Source of the DNA: Pseudopithomyces maydicus | Taxonomy: Eukaryota; Ascomycota; Dothideomycetes; Pleosporales; Didymosphaeriaceae | Length of the DNA: 64,000 bases | NCBI GenBank assembly: GCA_026873275.1 | Contig: JANTUC010000009.1 | Coordinates: forward strand, 682,001 to 746,000 | Reading direction: 5' to 3' | In this document: positions 1 to 11,375 of the stretch, piece by piece | Layout of the letters: the number at the start of each line of letters is the position of its first letter | Numbering within the stretch: the stretch's first letter is position 1 | Position numbers and translations under genes: made by a program | The notes under the pieces: model-generated | Told to the model about the DNA's origin: nothing | The model's database searches: none | Seen by the model: the letters and a program-made list of their open reading frames with translations, nothing else

Positions 1-1
1 T

Positions 2-1107
2 GAGCATCGCCCTCCTGTTATCCTCCCACCCATCGATTCGCAAGTCGAAGCGAGAGTCCCTAAGCACCCCTACGGTATCGCCAATGTCCACGGTCTGGTG
101 TCCCGCCAGAAATACGATGTCGATGTTACCCTCGCTCTCCCGCGAAGTCGAAAAATCTCGATGCAGGGAATTTTATGATATTCCTGGATATGCGCGGACC
201 AGGGACGCGGGGCGGAGGTGTGAAAGCCGCGCTGGGGTGGGAGGAAGACTGGGAGGTAGAAGACTTCTCGCAGGGACCTGATTCCGGGACGACAAAAGAT
301 GGCATATCGAGACAGGAGGCTGAAGCAGGTGGGATGGAGCAGGCAGAGACATTGGCGAGGAGCAGGAGGCCTGCCATATTGACGTATAGGAGCTGGATGA
401 CCGAGATGGCGTATCGGGGCCTTCGTCTTCCGCTATATGTGCTGGGGTGGGGAAGCGAGGAAGAATTGGTCAAGGTCAGACTTATGGAAGGGGTGGTGTT
501 TGAGAGAGGGTGGCGGAACGTACCGACAAGCATTCGAATGGAGCTTAGGAGCAAAATCCCGCTCGAAGTGTACAGTGCGGGGGTAAAGTTTGTGGCACGA
601 CTGGAAGGATTGCGATGGGTCATGTACACCCACCGTCTGACCTCCGCCGTCGCTTTTATCGCTCTTTTCTGGGGAGTAGAAATGGGTGTCCTGCTCTTTA
701 CATGGGCACTGTTTTCCTTCTGTCTTGGAAGAGTTGACAGCGAAGAGGACTCTTCGAAGGTGGAAACTGAAGAAGGAGTTATCAAGACGGAGACGGACAA
801 GGACGATCAATCGGTACCGCCCACACCGTTCAGTGACACAGAAAGGACATTTCCGACACTAGCAAGCCACCAACCACTACATTATTCTTCAACTAGCCCC
901 AAGGAAGAGCGCGCCACCCCAGCTTTGGAAGACATACCTATCAAGGAAGAGGCAGATGCAGAGGCTGACGACGAGGATGATGACTTCCTGCTACAGGAAC
1001 CGATTCCTACTTCCGCAACGGGTATTTTGACGGACTCTGGTATTGGAACGAGTATGGAGAGTAGCGTTGAGAGGAGAGGGTTGAGCAGGCGCAAGTCACA
1101 AAAGTAA
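2..1107 (+). CDS. Seipin (lipid-droplet biogenesis protein), 5'-partial, one frameshift
   Basis: Seipin is an ER membrane protein that organises lipid-droplet assembly at ER-droplet contacts. The frame is open from base 2, so the N-terminus and first membrane span lie outside the window. The lumenal domain is recognisable: PYGIANVHGLVSRQKYDV, then NLDAGNFM followed by FLDMRGP. Near window codon 200 there is a hydrophobic segment (LTSAVAFIALFWGVEMGVLLFTW) typical of the second seipin span, followed by a long acidic, Ser-rich cytosolic tail ending at 1107. The frame changes at the A-run 151-155: upstream coding is in the frame of base 2, downstream in the frame of base 175. One extra A restores the family motif. 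I read this as a sequence error, not a pseudogene. No intron is visible in the retained part. Family call is from recalled similarity. Confidence 0.8.
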
Positions 1108-1747
1108 AGTCAGTTGGGGTGGACATATGAAGATACGGCAGTAGAGAGGGTTACATTTTATGCGGTGATACCACCTGTGTATTTGATTTCTAGCTAGGCT
1201 ATAAAAATGTCTAATATTCTAATAGGGTGTATTCGAATACTCCCCGCGGAGCTTCCTAGCAGAGTGACACTCTTGATATTAGAGTTGACACCAGCCAGAC
1301 TTAGGCATTCATGTAAAAACAAAATCGGACAAGGATGACCTGTCCACTTCGCTTGTTTCAAGAATCTCAGGTGATCAGGTATATTACTTTCAAATCATGT
1401 CTACATTCGTTCCAGTGTTATTCTTTTTGGGATGTACCATGCGTGTACGAGACCATTCCTTTGATATCTTGTTCTCCGACACGGAAGTGGCCCAGTTTGG
1501 CTAGTCATGTACGCTATGTCAGGCTGCCGAGGTACGTCACTTGAACATCCTTGTCGATTTGCCCTTCAATTAATTTGCCTCCGCGTCAGAGATGACCTGC
1601 GCCTTATTCCCCTTTTTGTTTTCTTCTAGTTACATTAGCGAATCTATCTTCTAATATCCCTGATTGCATCCTCTACTCCACGTATCGCCAGTTTGAAACA
1701 TCTGGCATTAGCACAACAACGACGCCATCTATCCCACGGAATAAACA
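1108..1747. other. Intergenic, seipin to hydrolase
   Basis: Tandem (+/+) gene spacing that should hold the seipin 3' UTR and the promoter of the hydrolase at 1748. I see no convincing coding sequence, tRNA or repeat in it. Confidence 0.5.
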
Positions 1748-3207
1748 ATGGAGTCCTCACCTTCAGCAATGCTGAAGCTCTTGCTGCCAAAGACACCATT
1801 CATACTCAAGACAGCACTGTCGCATAGCATTGGAATGTCTGAAACGTCCTCAAAATGGGACCTTCGTACCGAGCTCACTATCAAAATCCTCCGCGACATG
1901 CTCGGTCCTAACCAGAAAAAGCTCACTCCCATCACAAAAATGCAACACCTCACGACCAAGGACCAAGGTGTCAAGGGCAAGATTTGGGCATCGAAAGTCA
2001 AGCTTGAAGTTCCTGGGGAAGACGACGTACGCCAGCTTGTCTTCAAGATCATTGAAGAGATGGGTGACGGGACCGAGAAGTGGAGCAAGTGTGAGATGAG
2101 CGGCGTAGAAGGAGAGTGGCATGGCGGAAGGGCTGGCGTATCCGACACTGAGCCCGAACCCGCCGCACTGTCTGAACCCGAGAAATTCGAAAACCTAATC
2201 AAGGAGGTGACGAGCAAGGTCACGCTGTTGTACTTTCACGGCGGAGCAATGTATCTCCTCGACCCGGCAACGTACCGTCACGTCACAGGAAAGCTCGCGC
2301 GGATGACGGGTGGGCGAGTGTTCAGCGTGCGGTACCGTCTTGCGCCCCAGCACGCGTTCCCAGCCGCCATCATCGATGCGTTCATGGCCTACCTTTCGCT
2401 GCTGCATCCCCCACCAGGCGCGCCGCATGGTCCCGTCCCCGCTTCTGAAATCGTATTCGGTGGAGATTCGGCAGGCGGTCTGCTGTGTACATCTCTCACG
2501 CAGCTCCTTTTGCAGATCCACCGTTCGCACAGCGGGCCCGGTCTACCCACTGTCCGCTGGTACGGCAAGGACGTTGAAATTCCCTTGCCAGCAGGGTTGG
2601 CGCTGAGCTCCCCTGGCTTGACATAACGCGCTCGCTGCCCTCGATGGAAGGATTGGCGAAATACGATTATCTGCCTCCACCGAGCCACACGGCTGGGATG
2701 AACTACCCTTCAGACGCCGCGTGGCCGACAAACCCACCCAGAGCGGATATTTACTGTGAGACGGAGGCGCTGATGCACCCTCTGGTGTCACCTGTTGCCG
2801 CTATGGACTGGCGGAACGCGCCTCCCATGTTCTTCGGGCTGGGAGAAGAGATGTTGAGGGATGAGGATGCTGTTCTAGCAAAGAGGTTGCATGCGCAGGG
2901 TGTGACGGTGAGGTGGCGCGAGTTCGAGGCAATGCCGCATTGCTTTGCCATGATGTTGGATTCACTATCCGCTTCGACTACTTTCTTTGACGAGTTCACC
3001 AAGTTCTGTAGCGAAGTTGTGGGGGGCAAGGTCACGAGCAGCGATGCGGAGAAACTTGCGGCAAAGACGCTCAAGAGGGAGAACTTGCAATTCGGGAACA
3101 TCACTGACATTTCCGAAGAGGATGTGACGAAATACATGAGGGAGGGCAAAGGAAGGATCGAGAAGAAGGGTGAGACTGCTGCTACGGAGGCAAAACCTAT
3201 GCTCTGA
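1748..3207 (+). CDS. Alpha/beta-hydrolase fold-3 (HSL-like esterase), one frameshift
   Basis: Predicted carboxyl-ester hydrolase of the hormone-sensitive-lipase family (486 aa once the frame is mended). The oxyanion-hole motif is present as HGGAMY (a variant of HGGG), the nucleophile elbow as GGDSAGG with catalytic Ser, an acidic residue lies in EEMLRDEDAV, and the catalytic His in AMPHCFA, in the order expected for the fold. The frame breaks at the C-run 2610-2613. One more C joins ALSSPWLDITRSLPSMEG, so the stop seen at 2624-2626 is artefactual. The tail after the His is Lys/Glu-rich and looks disordered. Single exon. Substrate unknown; fungal relatives include steryl acetyl hydrolases. Confidence 0.8.
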
Positions 3208-3267
3208 ATGAACTGGTATCAACTAAACGCCCTAATATCAAAACCAGAAACTCGTCACACTTATCAC

Positions 3268-4836
3268 TTATCCCTCCTCCTGATCCATGTCATCTCGTCC
3301 TCTCTTTCCTCTACCACCTGCGCCGCCGCCACCACCTCTCCTTCCACGCTTGTCATGAATCTCTTTCATTTCCTTCACGGCCACCCTCTGCGCCTCGCCC
3401 ACTCTTTCGGCTAGCACCATGGCCTCGTCTTTAGGTACAGCCTCCTCCTCAATCTTCTTGCCCAGCGCTGTCTCTGTTCTCAACCAAATCTCTACATCAT
3501 ACTGCGTGACGAACGATATGGCCTTTCCGCTTTTGCCAGCTCGAGCTGTACGGCCGACACGGTGCACGTAGGTCTTAGAATCTACGAAGGTCAGCATATG
3601 GTTTCAAGGGCGAGGGGTGAAAAAACCCACCTGGTGGAAGATCGAAGTTGATGACCAGATCGACGGAGGGGATATCTAGACCACGAGCTGCAACATCGGT
3701 CGCGACCAAGATATCTCGGGACCGAGACTTGAATTTTTGAAGGGCACCAAGACGGCTTGACTGGGAGAGCTGGCCGTGGAGAGGAATTGCGCCGAAGCCG
3801 AGAGTGCGAAGGAGGATAGCGATTCGCTGGGTTTCGTTGACTGTGCGGGTGAAGATGATGGTTGGATGGCCGATGGCGTCGTTGAGGAGATGAACCAGGT
3901 AGAGGTCTTTGTGCTTGTGCGGTAGGAAGATGTATTTCTGCATCAGCGTCGACACGACCTGGTGGGAGCTGGAAGAGATGCTGACACGAACGGGGTTGTT
4001 CAGTGCGGCGCGTTGCAGGTTCTCTACCTTGGTGGACATGGTGGCAGAGAAGAGGTAAGTGTGACGTCCTTCTCGGGGAAGGACCTTCAGGATCTTGTCC
4101 AGAATGGGACCAAAGTCGAGGTCGAGCAGCCTATCTGCTTCGTCCATGACGAGGTATTTCAAGTGCTTGAGCGAAAAGCCCTTTGTGTTCTCGAGGTGGT
4201 CCAGCAATCGTCCTGGGGTCGCCACGACGATGTGCGGCCTCTTGCTCAGCGCGATGGCTTGGGCGACCATGTCCATGCCTCCAACGAGTGTTGCGCACTT
4301 GACGTTGATGATGCTTCCGAGCGCCTCGACTTGTTGTGAGATCTGGTAGGCCAACTCTCGCGTCGGGGCGAGCACCAGACCGAACAGGGCCTGTGGCTTC
4401 TCCATGAGCGACTGGAGGATGGGCAGCACGAAAGCCGCCGTCTTTCCAGAACCTGTTTCTGCGAGGCCAATGACATCGCGTCCCTCTATGGCGAGCGGTA
4501 TGGACTGCTCCTGGATGGGGGTGGGGTGTTTAAACTTGAGGTTGGCGCAGGCTTCGCAGAGCTCCTCTCGCACACCGAGGTCGGCAAAGTCTTCTTCGCC
4601 GAAGAGTCCCCTTGATCATCTCCCGATTCTTCCTCCTCTTCCCCCGCAAGGTGATTGTCGTCGTCGTCGTTTTCGCTCGACTCGGGCTCGGGCTCGGGCA
4701 CAGGCTTCTTGCTCTGGGCGTGGCTTGCGCGAGCTTTGTCGATGGGCTTCACTTTCCGTTGTGTGGCACCTCCAGACAGCTTGGGCTTCTGGGCGGTGGC
4801 GGGCGCATCGAGCTTCCTCTTCTTGAAAGCAGGCAT
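3268..4836 (-). CDS. RRP3: ATP-dependent rRNA helicase Rrp3 (DDX47-like), one frameshift
   Basis: DEAD-box helicase for pre-18S rRNA processing in the nucleolus (506 aa after correction). Order of motifs: Lys-rich and acidic N-tail; Q motif (FKHPTPIQEQSIP); motif I AETGSGKT; PTRELAYQ; TPGRLLDHL; DEAD in VMDEADRLL; SAT; then helicase-C with VATDVAARGLDIPSVD and HRVGRTARAG; basic Gly/Arg-rich tail. There is one intron at 3582-3630 (49 nt, phase 1) joining FDLPP to DSKTYVHRVG. The exon before it is broken at the C-run 4608-4611 (G-run on the coding strand); one extra G restores DDQGGLFGEEDFADLG. Start ATG at 4836 gives the usual Lys-rich N-terminus. It lies head-to-head with SSF1. Confidence 0.9.
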
Positions 4837-5101
4837 GTTGTGGTGCGGCTGTGCAGCTCGAGCGAGAACGAGGATGGACGGGTATGGGGACGGCCTGGTG
4901 GTGGGAAAAAGTTCCCTATCGATAAGAAACTACCTGCCAAGATTTCGAGAAATTTTGGGGACCTTCACCCAACCCCAAAGCGATCGTACCACCAAACTCT
5001 GGTCTGTCCAAGGTCAGACATCACGCAGATTCACGGCGCATAGGACACACCGGAACGCTAGCTTTTCTCTTTTGCTTCTGAACAGAGCCGAACACTCGAC
5101 A
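4837..5101. promoter_or_regulatory. Shared promoter of RRP3 and SSF1
   Basis: Only 265 bp separate the two start codons, so the pair almost certainly shares one bidirectional promoter. It holds an A/T core (GAGAAATTTTGGGG near 4948-4962) loosely resembling the RRPE element of yeast ribosome-biogenesis promoters. The match is partial and the functional reading is inference. Confidence 0.5.
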
Positions 5102-6469
5102 ATGGCCCGCGGAACCAGCGGCCGCAGGAAGCAGTCCGTAGCGGACAAGCAGGCGGTGAAGAAGCCCAAGGAAGGCAATCCCAAGAGCATGGTCATCCGG
5201 GTAGGCGCAGGAGAAGTAGGTTCCAGCGTCTCGCAGCTTGTACAGGATGTACGACAGGTCATGGAGCCCGACACGGCTGTGCGCTTGAAGGTTGGTTGCC
5301 CATTCCCTTCTGTGTCCGATGCCCTGTACTCACCACTGCAATACAGGAGCGACGCGCCAACAAGCTCCGCGATTATACCACCATGGCCGGGCCTCTCGGC
5401 GTGAGCCACCTCCTCCTCTTCTCGCGCTCCGAAAGTGGAAACACGAACTTGCGCCTTGCAAAGACTCCGCGCGGCCCTACACTGCACTTTCGCGTCGAGA
5501 AGTACTCGCTGGCCAAGGACATCATGAAGAGCATGAAGCACTACCGCACCGATCCGCTTGCCTACAAAGTCGCCCCCTCCTCGTCATGAACAACTTCATC
5601 ACCACCGACGCCGCCCGCGAGCAGCTCGGCCAGTCTGCGCCCCCGAAGCACCTCGAGAAGCTCGTCACGGATATGTTCCAGGGCCTCTTCCCCCCATACA
5701 GCCCCACACCACCCCTCTGCACACCATCAAACGTGTGCTGCTGCTGAATCGCGAAGACGTCAAGGACGAGGGCAACGGCACCCTGACCATTACCCTGAGG
5801 CATTACGCCATTACCACAAAGGTCACCGGCCTACCGAAAGCGATACGGAGACTCCACGCTGCAGAGAAACTCATCAAGAGCCGTGAAAGGAAGAACCGTG
5901 GTCTGCCGAATCTCGGAAAGCTGGAAGATGTGGCCGACTACATGCTCGACCCCTCTGCTGCAGGATACACGTCTGCGAGCGACACCGAGGCCGATACAGA
6001 TGCCGAGGTCGAAGTCACCGCTCCCGTTCGGACAAAAGTCATGAGCAAGAAAGAGCGGGAGCGCGCCAAAGCCGGCGAGGGTACGAAGAAGGCGAATGCG
6101 CCCAGGGTGGAGAAGCGCGCCGTCAAGCTTGTCGAGATAGGTCCCAGGATGACCCTGAGGCTGACAAAGGTAGAGGAAGATATTTGCGGAGGCAAGGTCA
6201 TGTGGCACGAGTATGTGACCAAGAGCAAGGAGGAACTGCAGCAGATGGATGCTGTGTGGGAGAAGAGGAACAAGGAGAAGGAGGAGCGGAGACGGATACA
6301 GAAAGAAAATATTGAGCGAAAGAGGAAAGAGAGGGGCGGGGCTGGTGGAGAGGATGAAGACGAAGACGAGGAGATGGAGGACATCGATGAGTACGACATG
6401 GATGATGATGTATGGCACGACGAAGATGGCGAAGGGGGCGAAGAGGATGATGAGGAAGAAGAAGAATGA
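5102..6469 (+). CDS. SSF1: Ssf1/Peter Pan (PPAN) Brix-domain ribosome biogenesis protein, two frameshifts
   Basis: Brix-domain factor of 60S subunit assembly (27S pre-rRNA processing), nucleolar; 437 aa after correction. Exon 1 is 5102-5290 (MARGTSGRRKQ...), the intron is 5291-5346 (56 nt, phase 0), and exon 2 runs to 6469. Family blocks seen: MAGPLGVSHLLLFS, LRLAKTPRGPTLHFRV, LLVMNNF, LFPPYSP, TIKRVLLLNRED, LRHYAITTKV, and near the C-terminus VEIGPRMTLRLTKVEEDICGGKVMWHEYV. The tail is coiled and very acidic. Two -1 frameshifts occur in exon 2: C-run 5573-5577 (restores KVAPLLVMNNF) and C-run 5702-5705 (restores FPPYSP then TTPLHTIKR). A gene this conserved is unlikely to be truly broken twice. 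Confidence 0.9.
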
Positions 6470-6583
6470 AATTGAGATGGGACAAGTTGACGACAGTAGT
6501 AATGATACCCAGTTCCGAACCACATGTCCCTCGCATCTCACATCCCATCCCTTCCTGTCATAGTGTCCGTATATCAGTAAATA

Positions 6584-7578
6584 TCAGCGCCATGCCCCCT
6601 TCAGAAACATGAATTTACCCACTCCATCCCGCTGGCTATGCTCATAATCAAAAGCCTTCACCAACCCTACCAGATGGCTCATCGCCGCCAACACGACCAA
6701 TACGTGAAATACCTGGTGGCTGGACCCCCATATATCAAATTTCCCTGGGGCCAGCCGTTCTGGGAATCGTGCAGCGTATATTCCTGCTCCGAGGATGTAC
6801 AAAAAGCCCTGCAGGAGAACCCAGTCAAGGCCAATCGCATCACGTAGCTGAGGAAATCCATAGAGCCGCGAAGCGTGCAGGACAGGGAAAACAGCCGACA
6901 AGCCCATGAGCACAAACATGAGCGCGCGGAAAGGCCGCAGCGCTGGGGTGCGGAACTTGGGATGGACCGAAACGATGGAGGTACCGGCTGCTAGAGTGGT
7001 AATCTTGAGTGTCTTAGTACTTGACTTTACATTTCAGCGGTGACTCAACGTACCATGGCAGCATACGTCTGCATCAACTGTGGCTCGCTTTGGAACCCAT
7101 AGTACAGAACAGGAATGAAGCTCCCCCAGATCAGAAATACAATTCCCAGATAATCGAGCTTGTTACCCCAGACGGCGACCTCGTGGCTGTGATTCGAGAT
7201 GGTATGATAGGTCGCGCTCATCCCAAGACATGCTACAGCGCCAATGAAGAAGCATGAAAATACCAGAATATCCTCTCGTGTGGCAGATTCGTAGCGTGGC
7301 GCGAGGATGGTATAGATGTAGCCGGATCCTAGGAATGCTGCAACTGCTCCAACTAAGTGAGTCCAAATGTTGACAGATTCATTGTGAAGATAACCGATCG
7401 ATGCGAATGATTTGTTGTATGAATTTGTAGCTGGCCGGTAACCAGAGGTGATGTAGTGGTTGTCTTGCTGCCATACTGGAAGTTCGTTCCATAAAACAGT
7501 CAGTTTGTCTTCGATCTTTTGCTCTATATTCTGCTCGATTGTTGACGCCTGTTTAGCGGCCTTCTTCGCGATACTCAT
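6584..7578 (-). CDS. Izh/PAQR (ADIPOR, hemolysin-III-type) membrane receptor
   Basis: Seven-span protein of the progestin/adiponectin-receptor family; fungal members (Izh) act in zinc and sterol homeostasis. 314 aa in two exons: 7578-7054, intron 7004-7053 (50 nt, GTACGT...CAAG), 7003-6584. Signature residues are present: NESVNIWTHLVGA before span 1, SATYHTISNHS, LDYLGI, and the C-terminal SSHQVFHVLVVLAAMSH that carries the zinc-binding His pair. The ATG at 7578 is preferred because the upstream in-frame codon at 7590 is GTG. Intact. Close to the usual family length of about 310. Confidence 0.85.
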
Positions 7579-8157
7579 ATTGAAAACCACAGTGGAGATA
7601 CTTAAAGTAGATGGAAAGGGGTGAAGAGCAGAGAATTAATGGAGGAGTACGGGTGTGCCCTTCCCAGCTTCAGGAAAAGGAAGTCTGAGAGAGAGTCAGG
7701 AATTGTACAGCTGGTGTTGGGGAAGAAATACCAAGCTAAGCCGTATCTGGTGGGGGTTGCGAGAAGACACGCTTGGTCTACTGACCTTGCAAGCGTCGAT
7801 TTACTCGAATTTGGCAGAACGGTGGCAGGTTCACTCGGATGGGAAGCATTATGCCGAGGTTTGGAGGGAGTGTGAAGTGACATTCCAAGATCGGCTTGTG
7901 ATGTCTCATCTCCGAACCATCGCCGCGCGGGGTACCATGCATCGATGCATTGTGTGCTCAAAGCTACATGCTGAAAGATATCAACAATAAGTCACGCATG
8001 GATATTCGGACGCGGGTAGCATCCCACATTTGCCCAATGCACTTTCCGCCATAGCACATCCCTCAATGCTTGGAAAGCACCCGTTGAGCAAGCTACAGCA
8101 GCATCATCATCGTCATTATTGTCATCATCGACTTCCTACATTGACCAAACCTCCGGG
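7579..8157. promoter_or_regulatory. Divergent intergenic region, Izh / CSN8-like
   Basis: 579 bp between divergent starts, presumably containing both promoters. A CAT/CGT-rich microsatellite-like patch (8102-8132) lies just upstream of the + gene. No other element recognised. Confidence 0.4.
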
Positions 8158-9197
8158 ATGATGACCTCCAAGACGAACGACCAAATGCGCCCGACCAGCC
8201 GCCGTGGCGCTTCCGGCGCATGGCACCGCGGCGAACGCCTCAAACCAGCCCCAGCGGACACGCTCGAGTTGTACGGGCTGCCTTCAAAAGGCGAGACAAG
8301 GTGCATCCCTCTTCGTGTCTGCCACCATTCACCACTGATCACACCATGGACGAAACAGACTGAACGACTTTCGAACCCAAGAGTTCTATTTCTCCAAAAT
8401 AACAGAGCGCTACATGCGGCTCTGCGCCATCAACGAGAAGCAACTGTCAATGCTTTTCGCCTCCGTCACGCTTACAGACACTCCTATAACCACTGGCTTT
8501 GGTCTTCAACTTCCCCTACCCCAGCAGCGGCCACCGAATTTTCCCTTCCTACGCCCTCGACCAGTGACACCCTCCCCGCGCCTCTCCTCACCTTCAACAG
8601 CCCCCCGATAAACGATCTCTCCACCGTCCTCAGCGCCCTACGCAAACTCCGCGAGGCCATTACCGCGACAGCCCGCAAAGATGCATTTGCGCGTCGCGCC
8701 TACATCTTCGGCATTCATGCCGCCGTTCTCTGCAAAGACTGGGCGTCCTACCTGCCCGCGCTGACCCATCTGCTTACCGTCTTGCACCCCTCTTCCCCAC
8801 TGCCTCCCCCGATCTGAAAGAATACGTTGGACTGCTCGTCCTCGACCAAGCCTGTCGGCAGTCCGACCTCGCTCTTGCCCACGAAACGCGCCTGAAATAC
8901 GGATACAAGGACAGAAGGGTGGAGATGGTGCTCAAGGCACTAGTGAACGATAACTGGGTATCGTTTTGGAAGATGAAGAGGGCCGTTGACGGCTATCAGA
9001 GAAGCGTGCTGGAGTTTGCGGAGCAAAGCATGCGCGTTCATGCCCTGAAGTGCCTAGGGAGAGGCTATCTGAGTGCAAGTAAGAGTTTCGTAGAGAGGAG
9101 TGCAGACAGAAAGTGGACGGAACTAATCAAGGATGGTGTTGGCTGGGAATTGGTGGGCGACGATAAGGTTATTATTAAAAAGCCGAAGGCGAAGTGA
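8158..9197 (+). CDS. Probable CSN8/PSMD8/eIF3k-like (PCI-type) protein, two frameshifts
   Basis: Conserved fungal protein, 327 aa after correction. Exon 1 is 8158-8300, the intron 8301-8358 (58 nt), exon 2 8359-9197; splicing gives GETRLNDFRTQEFYFSKITERYMRLCA. A helical middle (DAFARRAYIFGIHAAVLCKDWASYLPAL) and a C-terminal part (RRVEMVLKALVNDNWVSFW ... WELVGDDKVIIKKPKAK) look like the helical-repeat plus winged-helix layout of CSN8_PSD8_EIF3K domains. That assignment is from recalled resemblance and is tentative. Two -1 frameshifts: one somewhere around the C-runs at 8512-8522 (exact place unclear) and one at C-run 8806-8810 (restores PPPDLKEYVGLLVLDQA). Upstream in-frame TTG is not used as the start; ATG at 8158 or 8161 is. 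Confidence 0.6.
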
Positions 9198-9444
9198 GGG
9201 CACAGGAAGATTGCTGGTATAAGACTTCATAATGTTATAACGGAAGCACTGCTATAACCTTCTATCTTGGAAACATTGTGGAGAACTCGTGTCGTAAGCT
9301 TAGGTGCATGAAGGAATGACGGTGAGTTCAAAGCGACTTGATAGATAAGGACATCGAAATAGACATGATCGTGATACATCATGTTAAGTGCTATAGTGTC
9401 CTTTTCTCGTCGGTAGTATTCATTAACGAAGCTATTTCCGGACT

Positions 9445-9777
9445 TCAGTCCGACCTGGATACGACAGAACCACCGATGGTGACCCAATCCTCCTCATCAA
9501 TGTCAATCGACAGCTTCTTCATTCCACCCTCGTCCATCTCACTCAATTCACTATCGCCATCATGGGATACACGCTCCTGCTCATGCGTGTCGTTTGTTGA
9601 TTTGTAGTCAGTATCTTGTCGTAAATCATCATGTCTCTCCATATGGCAACTGTGATCTTTGAGATCAGACAAATCGGTTGTCGCGGTCGCCTCTGCGAAT
9701 CTGACAGTTTTGATCTGCTTGCTGACTTCAGAGCCACTGTTCACGCTGATTTTCGTCACGCTGGGCTTTATAGCGTC
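9445..9777 (-). other. Open 111-codon extension after the PHD-gene stop codon
   Basis: The frame of the PHD-finger gene stays open for 111 codons beyond the TAG at 9778-9780 (VTKISVNSGSEVSKQIK, KTVRFAEATATTD, ending DEEDWVTIGGSVVSRSD). Composition (acidic, Ser-rich, with a KxVRFAE block) resembles a protein C-terminus. It may be a real C-terminus cut off by a point mutation or base error, a readthrough extension, a small unrecognised intron, or chance. An internal ATG at 9759 would allow a separate 104-aa protein, which I consider less likely. Confidence 0.35.
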
Positions 9778-11375
9778 CTACGCCTTGCCTGCGTCAATGC
9801 CCTCCATCGCATCGGCTAGAACACCATCAGCACCGATTCCGGACCCATCACCCTTCCAGCTATGAGAGAAGACCTCGAAGTTGTCATCAACAAGCCATTG
9901 CAGGTCTTCCGGTTCGGGTCGGAGTGCACGCGCAAGTCCATTCCCGGGTTTAGGATAGTGGGCTGGGGGATCGGTGTCGTAATCGTCGTCGTAATCGTCT
10001 GCTTGGCCTAGGCCTCTGGTAATAGTGTTGGCGGAAGTGGTCAAATTCATCACGGGTGCAGGGCGTTGCAAGGTCATTTCGCCGAGCAGTTGGGCTTCTG
10101 AAGGGTCGATTTCCGAACCACTTGCATTTGTAAGTTGCTGGGAGCGTGGTGTTCCGCTTGCGGAGCCGTTGACGGGAGGTCTTGAAGTTGGCCGTGGTAT
10201 TGGTTTCGGTAATGATGCTTTAGAATAGGATGGGGAGGGCTCATCCCCGATGAGTTCTTGTACATTAGATGGGAACAATGGGAGTTCTGGATGCCGTATG
10301 GACGCATGGAGCAAGAGTGACACCAGGCGCGTCTGGGAAAGAGTTGAGAAATACGCACGTCTCTGCGATTGTTAATCGAGTGCTTCGAAGGAGCATGGAT
10401 ATACGTGCCTCATCTATGGACATGCCTTCGGCTGCGACGAGGCCCTCGGTGCCCTCGATTATGTTCTGCTTGGATCGCTCGCAAGGACCACATAGCCATT
10501 CCTTCTCTAGCACGGTGACTACATCGTTGGAAATGGGTGGATCGTGACAGAACTGATGGTACGCCGTGTTGCAGCTATCGCAGAAAACAATGCGGTTGTT
10601 ACCAGGATCCGTGCCACGGTGACAGATGTTGCACTGCGCCGCGAGGATAGTCTTGGTGGATCGCCGCCGCTTGACGCTGTGTGTGGGTTCGGGTAGGGTG
10701 GGAACAAATGCGACGGGCTTGTTGACGTTGCGGCCGGATTTTGTCCGTGTCGGCAGTGGTGTGTACGAGGAAGAGATGTCCGACTCGTCCTACTCGCGGT
10801 CAGTGGGTCGCAATGCACGAATTTGGGTGCGCGTAATTCACATCGCTGTCCACGCTCTCTGCTCTCTTTCTCTTCCCGCCCTTTCCACCTCCCCTGCCTC
10901 GCCCTCTGACCCGACCCGACCCCCTCCCAGAAGTGGGCGTTTGCGTCGCTGTAGCCGCAGCTGCATCTGGCTTCAATGGTGTGCCCACCCTCGCACCTCT
11001 TCCCCTCCTTCCGGCCCCGGCAACTGGCGGCGGTGTTGGAAGCTTGTCGCTCGTCACATAGTTCTGCAGCACTTCTGCGCGCTTAGCTTCGAAGGCGGCA
11101 GTCCCGGCGGTTGGGTTCCCTTGGTTGGCTTGCAACCTCTTGAGGATCTCAGCTGTCGCCGCGGAGAACTGCGGGAAGGTCGGGCCCGAGGGAGTAGACG
11201 TGGCGGGGATGGCGCTCTGAGAAGCCCATGGCGAAGGCGGTATGGGTGCTTTTGGTGTGCTTTGCGCCGTGGATGTGGAGGTGGAGACGATAGGGTAGGT
11301 TGGCGCAGCGCTCACGAGAGAACTTGGGCGATTGGGCGCCGAAGAATCGATGCTTGTGGAATTAGGTGGGTCCAT
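9778..11375 (-). CDS. PHD-finger chromatin-type protein
   Basis: 499 aa in three exons: 11375-10842, 10789-10409, 10362-9778 (all phase 0). The PHD zinc finger lies around residues 225-275: CNICHRGTDPGNNRIVFCDSC, then YHQFCHDPP, then WLCGPC, the C4-H-C3 pattern of histone-tail readers. Before it come a Pro/Ser/Thr-rich region and a basic RGRGRGGGKGGKRKR stretch (likely NLS). After it is RAYFSTLSQTRLVSLLLHAS with HPELPLFP, a block I recall downstream of the PHD in fungal orthologues. Intron 1 is 10790-10841 (52 nt, GT-AG). Intron 2 (10363-10408, 46 nt) only works as GC-AG, joining MSIDE to RRAYF. Start ATG at 11375 chosen over an upstream poor context. See the separate entry on the open frame past the stop. 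Confidence 0.75.

Noticed and set aside
7579..7590. GTG start at 7590 for the Izh gene
   Set aside because: GTG starts are not expected in fungal nuclear genes; the ATG at 7578 is four codons downstream.
151..8810. Programmed ribosomal frameshifting as the cause of the frame breaks
   Set aside because: Sites share no slippery heptamer or structure; all need one missing base in runs, occur in unrelated genes, and are explained better by sequence errors.
9780..9800. 21-nt intron removing the TAG in the PHD gene
   Set aside because: GT...AG ends and length divisible by three fit, but spliceosomal introns this short are not known in filamentous ascomycetes.
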